From: Sulfuricurvum sp. | Lineage (GTDB): Bacteria; Campylobacterota; Campylobacteria; Campylobacterales; Sulfurimonadaceae | Direction: 5' to 3' | Length of the DNA: 64,000 bases | Assembly: GCF_023229695.1 (NCBI RefSeq) | Contig: NZ_JALNYS010000017.1 | Span: forward strand, 6,754 to 70,753 | Shown here: positions 42,705 to 50,232 of the stretch, piece by piece | Layout: each line of letters opens with the position of its first letter | Numbering within the stretch: the first letter of the stretch is position 1 | Program-made: the position numbers and the translations under genes | Notes under the pieces: generated by a model | What the model saw: the letters and a program-made list of their open reading frames with translations, nothing else | Databases searched by the model: none | What the model was told of the DNA's origin: nothing

Positions 42705-44027
42705 TTACTTTTGTTTCAACACCCATACGACGAGAGTTTTTGCCTCTTCATCGGTGAGGGTTTGCGGAGGCATCGGAGTTTCCCCCCATTTGCCCGTTGA
42801 GCCGTTTTTGAGTGAAGCGGTGAGTGTTTCAGCGCTTTGCCCTTTGGCGGCGATCTCTTTGTACGACGGGCCGACGAGCGGTGCATCGATGCTGTGACAC
42901 GCCAGACACCCTTTGGAATCGGCTAATGAAACAGCGGGATCGAGAACAACCGCCGGAGCGTTTTTCATCTCCTCTTTGTATGCTTTGTATTCGGCGATAA
43001 CGTCGGTCATGTATTTTTCCGTCGCTTCGGCCTGAAGTTTGAGCGGCTCTTCGAAGCTCACGACACGGATACCGTGGCGAGCGGTCGCCATCAGTGCTAC
43101 GGCCGCTACCATCAGCACGAGTGCTTTGGTCGCATCGCCGAGGTTCATCTCTTCATCGCCGAAGCGTTTGAGGAGGAAGAAGAAGAGAATCGTGAGTACT
43201 GCCGAAGCCGCAAACGGCAGGAATACAAACGGGGTATGGATGTACGCTTCGCTGAAGCGCGGTGAAAAAGCGAAAAAGACGAGCGGAAGGACGGCGATGT
43301 TCACCGGAGCCGCCCACATAAACCATTTTTTCCCCTGATCGACCGCCAGACGTCCCGCTTCGGCATCTTCGCCGCCCGCTTTGATCCATTTGACCCCCAG
43401 ATAGATCATGACGATCCCCGTAAAGCTAAACGCCGTGAGGAAAAAGTTGATCAAGCGAAAGCCCGTAAGGGGGGTTAGCATAATGTCCCAGATGGTTTGA
43501 ACCGTGGCAAATGTCTCCGGCTGTAAATAGAGGTTTGACATCGACATAAACACCGGAGGCAACGTATAGAACGTGAGTACCGCAACCAGTCCGATAGCGA
43601 TATGGAACCCTTTGTGGCGGTGCAAGGCATGCCAGCTAAATTTGTACGCATACGAGAGCAAAAACGCGAAGATGTTCCCGTAAATGATATGCAAAATATG
43701 GGGAGAGACTTTCAAAATCGCCGTATAGAAAAATCCGGTATAAAGTACCGAGATCACCAGCAGCGGCGCGACCCCCCATAATGCCCCCATATTCTCACTG
43801 ATAGTGGTCGGGTTGGTCATTTTGTAGGCCAGCACATCATCCGTTTTGGATTTTTTGAATACCCCCGTGATGTTATAGAGGACCGACGCGGTCGATGCCC
43901 CGATGAGGGTATAGATAAATGCGATATGCACGACAAAGACGATTACGCCCAGCGTATCGAAAAACCAGCCGGGGAGTCCCATCGTCGGGATGACGAGGGG
44001 GATGTCAAAAGGGAGTTTCCAGTTCAT
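42705..44027 (-). CDS. bd-like membrane cytochrome subunit II with C-terminal c-type haem
   Basis: A 440-residue protein with about eight membrane helices and a periplasmic C-terminal cytochrome c domain (CLACH near residue 360, distal Met in TPMPPQ). Helices carry several histidines (KFSWHALHRHKGFHIAIG, ILHIIYGN). The pair with the next gene resembles the cytochrome bd superfamily in gene order and helix count, but both subunits end in a haem c, which true CydA/CydB lack. Role inferred: quinol- or cytochrome-linked redox complex. Its start shares a base with the stop of subunit I (TAATG). Confidence 0.7.
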   Translation of the reverse strand: MNWKLPFDIPLVIPTMGLPGWFFDTLGVIVFVVHIAFIYTLIGASTASVLYNITGVFKKSKTDDVLAYKMTNPTTISENMGALWGVAPLLVISVLYTGFFYTAILKVSPHILHIIYGNIFAFLLSYAYKFSWHALHRHKGFHIAIGLVAVLTFYTLPPVFMSMSNLYLQPETFATVQTIWDIMLTPLTGFRLINFFLTAFSFTGIVMIYLGVKWIKAGGEDAEAGRLAVDQGKKWFMWAAPVNIAVLPLVFFAFSPRFSEAYIHTPFVFLPFAASAVLTILFFFLLKRFGDEEMNLGDATKALVLMVAAVALMATARHGIRVVSFEEPLKLQAEATEKYMTDVIAEYKAYKEEMKNAPAVVLDPAVSLADSKGCLACHSIDAPLVGPSYKEIAAKGQSAETLTASLKNGSTGKWGETPMPPQTLTDEEAKTLVVWVLKQK

Positions 44028-45421
44028 TATTTGATCTCTCCTCTTTTATTTAGTGTTGCGAGATAGGCCGCAAGAGCCTCTTTTTCCGCTTCGGTTCCGA
44101 CAAACGGAGGCATATACGGTGTTCCGCCGCCGGGGAGGTTGTTGATACGGTTGCGGATAGCCGCTTCGCTCCATCCCGCCGTGAGTGCTTTAAGACCGTT
44201 GATCCCGTTTTCGGTATGGCAGGCGCGGCACTCGATTCGAGCGATCGTATGACCCACTTTAACAAGGTTTGATTTATCCTCATTGATCACTTTGTCTTTT
44301 TCATCGACGAAAACAGCATGCTTGAGGATACCCACTTTGTTCAGATAGGGGACGTCGGTGACACGGATACCGTTGGCGTACATGTAGTGATAGATGAGGT
44401 AGGGTTTGCGGATAAACTCACGCGTACGCTCTTCGTAACCCCAAAAGAGCATGAATGCCGCGACCATGAGTGTTGCCGCAATGTAGGGCATCCGCTTGGG
44501 GGAGAAATAGGCGATGATCGTGGTGATCACCACCGCACCGCCGATACCGCTGATAATCAGGTACATCAAATCCATTTTGTCGGCAAACGCACGCGTCATC
44601 ATCGCCGTCGGGATCATGGCACGGGCCGCTTCGGGGATTTGCAACAGGTAGTAGTACCCGAATGCCGCAGCGACCGGAACGGTAACCATCATGATCGTCG
44701 CGAAAAACTTGATGAGGCGCTCTTTGGTATTGCGAATCTCTTCGTCTTTGCTAAACGCGGTGATAAGCCATGTCCACATAATCGCCAATGCGGCGGCAAA
44801 CGCGATCGAACTAAAGGTTCTCATTAAAAGGCCGGGGAACCAGGTCGGATTAAAGAGGGCATTGTTGTAGTTGACGTTACCCGGATAGACTTCCGGATCA
44901 ACCCACGGCTGACCGTCGAAATTCGGGGTTAGCATAAAGCCTAAAATCGCCGTGATGATCAGCATCGTCACCCAGGAGGAGATAGCATACCAGATCCCGA
45001 AACGTACCGATGACGTGCGCCCTTTGAGGGTAGTCTCTTTTTGTTTCCACGTCATGAACCAGAACAGGAGCAAGATCACCTCGAAGTTAAAGACGATCCA
45101 CTCGATAAACCATTTCCAGAAGAAAACGCGGATCAGTCCGCCGATGGCGTTGGGGCTGATGATGTTGGCGTGAATCCACATCCCGATTCCGGTGAGGGCG
45201 CCGATGGAGGTAGAGAGGATAAAAAAGACCATGAGGAGGCGGTAGACGGTTTCATACCCGGCCGTATCGCCCCGTTTGTTGGTCCACCATGCGGCCAGTG
45301 CCAGCACCACCGATCCTCCGACGGCACCGCCGTGCGAGACGAAGACGTGGATGATGGCATTGATCGCCATGAGCATTCTGAGCCCGATCGTGGGCATTTC
45401 GAATATGGGGAAATCGAACAT
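44027..45421 (-). CDS. bd-like membrane cytochrome subunit I (CydA-like) with C-terminal c-type haem
   Basis: A 464-residue protein with about nine membrane helices and CydA-like features in the first half: MLMAINAIIHVFVSHGGAVGG, GALTGIGMWIHANIISP and FFWKWFIEWIVFNFEV. The C-terminal 110 residues form a cytochrome c with CRACH and a probable distal Met in GTPYMPPFVG. No long quinol-binding Q-loop is evident. It could be an oxygen, NO or other reductase or a cytochrome-quinone oxidoreductase. It is first in a two-gene operon with a 255-nt leader that starts at a shared regulatory element. Confidence 0.7.
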   Translation of the reverse strand: MFDFPIFEMPTIGLRMLMAINAIIHVFVSHGGAVGGSVVLALAAWWTNKRGDTAGYETVYRLLMVFFILSTSIGALTGIGMWIHANIISPNAIGGLIRVFFWKWFIEWIVFNFEVILLLFWFMTWKQKETTLKGRTSSVRFGIWYAISSWVTMLIITAILGFMLTPNFDGQPWVDPEVYPGNVNYNNALFNPTWFPGLLMRTFSSIAFAAALAIMWTWLITAFSKDEEIRNTKERLIKFFATIMMVTVPVAAAFGYYYLLQIPEAARAMIPTAMMTRAFADKMDLMYLIISGIGGAVVITTIIAYFSPKRMPYIAATLMVAAFMLFWGYEERTREFIRKPYLIYHYMYANGIRVTDVPYLNKVGILKHAVFVDEKDKVINEDKSNLVKVGHTIARIECRACHTENGINGLKALTAGWSEAAIRNRINNLPGGGTPYMPPFVGTEAEKEALAAYLATLNKRGEIK

Positions 45422-45577
45422 ATATATCCTTTGTTTTTATATCAACCCCCTAAAGCTTTTCGCATTTATGCGAAAGATTTTAAAAGAGTGCATTTGAAAG
45501 GTGTATATGCACGACAACGTCGGAGAAACAGCGCCAAAAAACGCTATAATTTTGACGTTGCCGTGCAACACGTTTTT

Positions 45578-45614
45578 CCGTCTGCCTGAGAGCTGCAATT
45601 CTGATGGCAGACGG
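45578..45614 (-). other. structured leader hairpin before the cytochrome operon
   Basis: CCGTCTGCC (45578-45586) pairs perfectly with GGCAGACGG (45606-45614). Read on the minus strand it lies in the presumed 5' leader of the cytochrome operon, about 160-190 nt before the ATG, with CTCTCAGG in the loop. No T run follows, so it is not an intrinsic terminator. Possible regulatory RNA. The rest of the 445-bp gap holds the promoter at 45683, repeat D and no gene I can support. Confidence 0.4.
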
Positions 45615-45682
45615 ATCGTTAAGGCTTTCTCCTCGGTATTTTCCTCCTTTTTTCTCCTCAATAGTTTAGTTACGAGAGTAGC

Positions 45683-45714
45683 ATTATGAAAAAACAGTGT
45701 TACATTTATGTTAA
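45683..45714 (-). promoter_or_regulatory. probable cytochrome operon promoter with shared element
   Basis: On the minus strand TTAACATAAATGTAAC (45714-45699) is followed after exactly 10 nt by CATAAT (45688-45683). Transcription from here would reach the cytochrome subunit I start at 45421 through a leader of about 255 nt. Identical design to the receptor promoters at 24.3 and 42.2 kb. Confidence 0.65.
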
Positions 45715-45716
45715 AG

Positions 45717-45788
45717 CTGACCTTACGCACCTTGCCTTAAGGGGTACTTCAATGGGAGTTAATCTCCCGTATCCGAAAGATACGGGAA
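45717..45788 (+). repeat. hairpin repeat copy D, left part only
   Basis: CTGACCTTACGCACC at 45717 through the CCCGTATC/GATACGGG hairpin, then unrelated sequence. A second left-end remnant, CTAACCTTACACAC, occurs at 45861-45874 and supplies the stop codon of the chemoreceptor gene. Confidence 0.7.
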
Positions 45789-45866
45789 AATTTGATTCGG
45801 GAGGTTGAGGAGATCATCGGCCGCCCGGTTGAGCGGATGATCGATTTTTGACGTTAAACGCTAACC

Positions 45867-47510
45867 TTACACACTAAACTTCTGAAGCTGTCGGCTCAGA
45901 TCGGCCGTGTTGTGATCGAGTCCGGTTGCCACATCGGTGATCTCTTGAATACTGGCAGCATTGGACGAAGCGATTCTATTGAGGGAGTCGATTTTGGCGG
46001 AGATGAGGTTCATCCCCTCCATTAAGCGGGCAAGGGTATCGTTGGAGTGACGGACACTGCTTGCGGCAATCGAGATGAGAGAGGATGAGGATCGGATGAT
46101 CTCTTGTACCGTGTTGGAGTCTTGAGAGACGATCAGCACCGATTCGGTGGCTTTGTCCATTTTTTTACTGGTGTTGATGATGGCATTGACGATAGAGTTA
46201 ATCGTTATATTGATCTGAGAGAGGCTCTCTTGTGTCCGTTCGGCGAGTTTGCGTACCTCGTCGGCGACGACGGCAAATCCCCGGCCGTGTTCCCCCGCAC
46301 GGGCCGCTTCGATCGCGGCATTGAGGGCGAGGAGATTGGTTTGATCGGCGATATCGCCGATGATGTCCAGAACCCCTTTGATCTCTTTGGCTTGCGCGGA
46401 GAGGGTTTTAAGATCCTCGGAGAGGAGTTGCTGGCTGGCGGCGACCGTTTGGATGTCATCGTTCATGTGGGCAATCTGGTCCGTAGCGTGGGTGAGGTTG
46501 CCGTTTGCCTGAGAGATTTTTTCGTCGGTATCGTGTGCCGCCGCACTGCTGCGGTGGACAATCTCCTGAAGGGTGATGATTTGGGTATGGGTTTGTACGA
46601 TATCCGAACTGCTTGCTTCGAGACGGTTTTTAATGGCCGCAGAGACGAGATTGAGCTCCTGTGCCGAAGCGATGCTGTTATGGGAGGCCGATTTGATGCT
46701 TCCGACGATTTTTTGCAACTCATCCATCGAGTCGTTCATGTTGTGCGCGGCGGTAGCCAGCTCATCACTCCCGTGTGCATCGATCCGGTGGAGAAGATCC
46801 CCGGAGCGGAGGTGGCGGGCGATTTGGGTGAGATTGGCCGTTTTTTGGAGAAGATCACGGGAGATGAAGTGCAAAATGATATGGACGCTGATCATCCCCG
46901 CAGGGAAGATCAAGGCAATCAGGAGAAGGGTCTGGTTAAACTCTTCTTGTGCGCTCAGATAGAGCGCCTGGGTATTGGCAATCTGTAGATCGATCAGGGT
47001 GTCGAGCTGTTCGGCAGCCGGGGTGAGACTGTAGGGAAAATCGCTTTGGATCAGATCGAGAATCGTCATGATCTGTTTGGCTTCGATAGCCTTTTCCAGC
47101 AAAACGATCGAACGTTCCGCCCTCTCCATTGCCTTTTTCGCCTCCGGAATCATCTCTTTCTCCTCGTCGGTCATCTCCCCGGAGAGATAAATTCCCCATT
47201 TCTCTTTGAGCTGTTGATGGGAAGCGGCGACCGATTTGGCGGCCGCATCGAAATCTCCAACCCCCTCGGAGAGTTCGGTCGCGGTGTGGAGAATCTCTTT
47301 TTCGATCCCGTTTTTACAGGTGCGGAGATTTTGGAGGGGTTCAAGGCTCTGGCTGTGGATCGTTTCCAGCGATCCGTTGGACAAAAACATCCCGGTAATC
47401 CCGAGTGCGACCGCCGTAAGGGCAAAAAGCTGCGCCAAAACGACAATGAGGGTCAGTTTTTTTCGGATGGAGAGGTTTGCAAAGAGTGAGTGAGAGTGGG
47501 GAGAAACCAT
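45867..47510 (-). CDS. methyl-accepting chemotaxis protein
   Basis: A 547-residue chemoreceptor: membrane helix 1 (LTLIVVLAQLFALTAVALGITG), a periplasmic four-helix sensor (residues about 35-185), helix 2 (LLLIALIFPAGMISVHIILHF), HAMP, and the signalling tip LLALNAAIEAARAGEHGRGFAVVADEVRKLAERTQES. No C-terminal CheR pentapeptide is present. The ligand is unknown. The stop codon lies in a remnant of the hairpin repeat, so the last codons (FSV) border the element. Confidence 0.9.
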   Translation of the reverse strand: MVSPHSHSLFANLSIRKKLTLIVVLAQLFALTAVALGITGMFLSNGSLETIHSQSLEPLQNLRTCKNGIEKEILHTATELSEGVGDFDAAAKSVAASHQQLKEKWGIYLSGEMTDEEKEMIPEAKKAMERAERSIVLLEKAIEAKQIMTILDLIQSDFPYSLTPAAEQLDTLIDLQIANTQALYLSAQEEFNQTLLLIALIFPAGMISVHIILHFISRDLLQKTANLTQIARHLRSGDLLHRIDAHGSDELATAAHNMNDSMDELQKIVGSIKSASHNSIASAQELNLVSAAIKNRLEASSSDIVQTHTQIITLQEIVHRSSAAAHDTDEKISQANGNLTHATDQIAHMNDDIQTVAASQQLLSEDLKTLSAQAKEIKGVLDIIGDIADQTNLLALNAAIEAARAGEHGRGFAVVADEVRKLAERTQESLSQINITINSIVNAIINTSKKMDKATESVLIVSQDSNTVQEIIRSSSSLISIAASSVRHSNDTLARLMEGMNLISAKIDSLNRIASSNAASIQEITDVATGLDHNTADLSRQLQKFSV

Positions 47511-47581
47511 AAAAAAACCCTTGAAAAAAAATACGTACAGTATAAAGGAGGATTATTACAATTTGATCACATTGGTATTAA

Positions 47582-47939
47582 CTGACCTTACGCACCTTAC
47601 TTTAGCAAGTACGTAAAGGGAAGTTTTTCTCGCGCATCCGACAGATGCGGGTAGCTTTAGGGGGGTGCAGGGGACAAATTGTCCCCGCCACTTTCCGGGC
47701 TTAGCCCGAAAAGTGTGTAACATCAGTTAGTAATCTCCCGCATCCGAAAGATGCGGGTAGCTTCAGGGGGGTGCAGGGGACAAATTGTCCCCGCCACTTT
47801 GCGGGCTTAGCCCGGAAAGTGTGTAACATCAGTTAGTAATCTCCCGCATCCGAAAGATGCGGGTAGCTTTAGGGGGGTGCAGGGGACAAATTTGTCCCCG
47901 CCACTTTGCGGGCTTTGCCCGGAAAGTGCGTAACATCAG
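47582..47939 (+). repeat. hairpin repeat copy E, three tandem units
   Basis: After the left end CTGACCTTACGCACC (47582), three head-to-tail units end in CATCAG at 47726, 47832 and 47939, giving periods of 106 and 107 bp. Each has CCCGCATC/GATGCGGG, GGGGACAAATTGTCCCC and CACTTTGCGGGC/GCCCGGAAAGTG hairpins. The element fills nearly the whole 432-bp gap between two minus-strand genes and ends 3 nt before the deaminase stop. Confidence 0.9.
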
Positions 47940-47942
47940 ATA

Positions 47943-48401
47943 TTAATAAAGTTTTCGGTTCTCTTTTTCCAGCCACCGGTCAAACAACTCCCGGTTTTTT
48001 TCCCCGTCGATCACCCTGAGATCGAGTACGGTGCCGGGGTCGGCGATAAAGGTGTGAAACCGCTCGTCATCAAACCCTCCCCGTGCGGCATCTTCTTCCG
48101 TAGCGCCGTAATAGACGGTCGGTATCCGTGCCCAGAGAATGGCCCCCATACACATCGGACAGGGGTAGCAGGTGGTGTAGAGGGTGCAGTCGGAGAGGTC
48201 GAACCGCCCCAGTTTTTCGGATGCGAGGCGGATCGCCCCCATCTCGGCATGGGCGGTGGGGTCGTTGGTGGAGAGGACCCGGTTGTGGGCGGCGGCGATT
48301 AGGTCGCCGTTGCAGACGATGACGGCCCCGAACGGCCCCCCCTCATCCGATCCCATGCCGCGCAGCGCCTCGTCATGGGCGATTTGCATCCAACGGTTCA
48401 T
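47943..48401 (-). CDS. guaD: guanine deaminase-like nucleoside deaminase
   Basis: A 152-residue cytidine-deaminase-fold enzyme with HAE (TAHAEMGAIR) and PCPMCMGAI zinc motifs. GGPFGAVIV, STNDPTAHAE, YYGATEEDAARGGFDDERFH and the tail ENRKLY closely follow Bacillus-type guanine deaminase, which converts guanine to xanthine, rather than tRNA deaminase TadA. Starts at ATG 48401, overlapping the upstream stop (ATGA). Confidence 0.82.
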   Translation of the reverse strand: MNRWMQIAHDEALRGMGSDEGGPFGAVIVCNGDLIAAAHNRVLSTNDPTAHAEMGAIRLASEKLGRFDLSDCTLYTTCYPCPMCMGAILWARIPTVYYGATEEDAARGGFDDERFHTFIADPGTVLDLRVIDGEKNRELFDRWLEKENRKLY

Positions 48402-49165
48402 CGGTTGTGAGAAACGCAGGAAGGGGCGAAAAGTTCGGGACGGTACTCGAAATGCATCGTATCGTAGTGGTACCATCTCCCCCCCCAGATAAAGCCGTGT
48501 TTTTCGAAAATTCGGACGATGGAGAGGGGCATCGTGTTGCGGTAGCCGATTCTAGCCGTTTCGGAAGGGGCTTCATCTTTCCAGTATTGGGTTTTGGTCG
48601 GGGCGAGATCGATCGCGATCCCGAAGCTGTGCATCGAGAGGCGGTCGGTGTCTTTGATCACCCGGTACTCATAGGTGGAGGCCCCCTCCGCCCAAATCCG
48701 CTCTTTTTTCGGGAGGGCGGCGATTTCGCGTCCGATGGCGGCGAGTTTTTGATCCACCCCCCCGACACGGTTGACCCGAAGTGTGCTCATCCCCTTCAGC
48801 GTCGGCCATTCGATGGTGACGAGATTGGCTTCGATCCCTTTTTTGTCTTTGCCGTAGAGGGCCTGGAAAAAGGGCTGGTAGCGAAGACGCCCCGGATCGA
48901 AAAGATACGGAGGAGGGGTTTCGATCCCCCCCGCATCGTAGGTTTGCGAGAGCTGGACGGAGAGATCGGCATTATTGATGGTCTCATCCCATGTCCCTTT
49001 GGGCGTCGGGGTGTGATAGGGGAAGCGGGTACCGTCTCGTAAGAGCAGCGACGTTTCATCGGCAGAGGTGATCAGGGGGCCATACCCTTGTACGTAGCAT
49101 TCGGGATTTCCCCAGCTGAGGGTGACGAGGGCACTGAGCACCCCCAATAGTGGTAAACAACGCAT
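48398..49165 (-). CDS. secreted M15-family peptidase (VanY/D-Ala-D-Ala carboxypeptidase-like)
   Basis: A 255-residue protein with a signal peptide (MRCLPLLGVLSALVTLSWG). The C-terminal half has the zinc motifs of Peptidase_M15_4: SMHSFGIAIDLAP and YDTMHFEYRPEL, plus FIWGGRWYHYD. Such enzymes trim peptidoglycan peptides in the periplasm. The first 120 residues form an extra domain not recognised. Coupled to the deaminase gene by 4 nt. Confidence 0.82.
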   Translation of the reverse strand: MRCLPLLGVLSALVTLSWGNPECYVQGYGPLITSADETSLLLRDGTRFPYHTPTPKGTWDETINNADLSVQLSQTYDAGGIETPPPYLFDPGRLRYQPFFQALYGKDKKGIEANLVTIEWPTLKGMSTLRVNRVGGVDQKLAAIGREIAALPKKERIWAEGASTYEYRVIKDTDRLSMHSFGIAIDLAPTKTQYWKDEAPSETARIGYRNTMPLSIVRIFEKHGFIWGGRWYHYDTMHFEYRPELFAPSCVSHNR

Positions 49166-49200
49166 GGTTCCCCTTTTTGGATGCTATTTTAGCTTATTTT

Positions 49201-49275
49201 CTGATGTTACGCACTTTTCGGGCAAAGCCCGTAAAGTGGCAGGGACTAAAGTCCCTACAACCCCCTAAAGCCACT
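49201..49275 (-). repeat. hairpin repeat copy F, truncated
   Basis: CTGATGTTACGCACTTTTCGGGC at 49201, hairpins CACTTTTCGGGC..AAAGTG and AGGGACTAAAGTCCCT, then the element breaks off before the CCCGCATC hairpin. Lies upstream of the M15 peptidase gene. Confidence 0.75.
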
Positions 49276-49373
49276 ATGCATCGATTCGGGAATCGTGTCG
49301 GGTGAGAGAATGTTCACAATCGCTTCACGTTGGGGTGAGAGAATACGGTTATCTTAATCGATAGGAGTCTCCT

Positions 49374-49709
49374 ATGAAAACAATGCACATTCTCGGTACC
49401 GTCGTGGGTGCCGTTATGATTTTTTCGGTTTCGGCGTATGCGGGGCATGGCGAACATGATCGGGGGGGGCGCTATGACGCTCCCCGGCATGTTAAAATGG
49501 GGTATCCGTCGCACCGCAACAACTGGGTTGTTCCGTTGGTTGTCGGAGGGGTGTTGGGGTATGCCCTCACAGAGTCACGCAGACAATCGGTACCCTATGC
49601 GACGATCGGTGCTTCGGTCGTCTACCCGGAACAGCCGGTGTATGAGGAGCGGTGGGTCTATTTCGGAGAGTGCGATTGTCAGCGCCGCGTACTGGTTCGG
49701 GTTCGTTAA
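49374..49709 (+). CDS. small secreted glycine-zipper-like protein
   Basis: A 111-residue protein with signal peptide (MKTMHILGTVVGAVMIFSVSAYAG), a His/Arg-rich mature start, a short hydrophobic glycine-rich segment (WVVPLVVGGVLGYALTE) and a C-terminal CDC. No known family. The ribosome site sits in the 13-nt palindrome TAGGAGTCTCCTA (49362-49374), which reaches the A of the ATG and could hide the site. Confidence 0.65.
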   Translation: MKTMHILGTVVGAVMIFSVSAYAGHGEHDRGGRYDAPRHVKMGYPSHRNNWVVPLVVGGVLGYALTESRRQSVPYATIGASVVYPEQPVYEERWVYFGECDCQRRVLVRVR

Positions 49710-49800
49710 ACCACCCCCTGCGCTTTTAAGGTTTTTTTTTGTTCTCTCCTTTTTTGTGTTGTTTTTTTGATTTCTTGGAGTATTATATAAATAACAGAAC

Positions 49801-50195
49801 GGACCTGAAGCACTTATTCTAAAGAGGGTGAAAAGAGTCCGTACTCTCCCGTATCCGAAAAGTGCGTAAAGGGTGCTTATCTCTCCCGCATCCGAAAGAT
49901 GCGGGAAGCTTTAGGGGGTTGTAGGGACTTTAGTCCCTGCCACTTTTCGGGCTCTGCCCGGAAAGTGCGTAACATCAAATCGGTTATCTCTCCCGCATCC
50001 GAAAGATGCGGGAAGCTTCAGGGGGGTGCAGGGGACAAAATGTCCCTGCCACTTTCCGGGCTTTGCTCGGAAAGTGCATAACATTAAATCGCTTATCTCT
50101 CCCGCATCCGAAAGATGCGGGAAGCTTCAGGGGGGTGCAGGGGACAAAATGTCCCTGCCACTTTTCGGGCTCTGCCCGGAAAGTGCATAACATTA
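49801..50195 (+). repeat. hairpin repeat copy G, three tandem units
   Basis: A worn left end (ACCTGAAGCAC) is followed by three head-to-tail units ending near 49977, 50086 and 50195, a period of 109 bp. Units share CCCGCATC/GATGCGGG, AGGGGACAAAATGTCCCT (or AGGGACTTTAGTCCCT) and CACTTTTCGGGC/GCCCGGAAAGTG hairpins. It fills the 520-bp gap and ends 38 nt before the start of the large c-di-GMP protein, probably within its leader. Confidence 0.9.
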
Positions 50196-50232
50196 TGATG
50201 GAAAACGATCCATCGGGGGGAAAAGAAAAACG

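Noticed and set aside
45570..45680. Glycine riboswitch before the cytochrome operon
   Set aside because: Only CTCTCAGGCA is shared; the P1 helix and the rest of the core could not be assembled, and the downstream genes are unrelated to glycine.
45437..45730. 97-codon minus-strand frame in the cytochrome leader
   Set aside because: It begins upstream of the proposed promoter, spans repeat D and the hairpin, and shows no family or ribosome site.
46104..46988. 294-codon plus-strand frame opposite the chemoreceptor
   Set aside because: It lies fully antisense to a gene with clear chemoreceptor motifs, and its translation has no recognisable domain or ribosome site.
47943..48401. tRNA adenosine deaminase TadA
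   Set aside because: The GGPFGAVIV, NDPTAHAE and GGFDDERF stretches follow guanine deaminase more closely than TadA.
49710..49800. Intrinsic terminator after the small secreted protein
   Set aside because: Long T runs are present but no stable stem precedes them.
47582..50195. Tandem hairpin units at 47.6 and 49.8 kb as a CRISPR array
   Set aside because: Units of 106-109 bp follow each other directly with no unique spacers, the same unit occurs singly elsewhere, and no cas genes are present.
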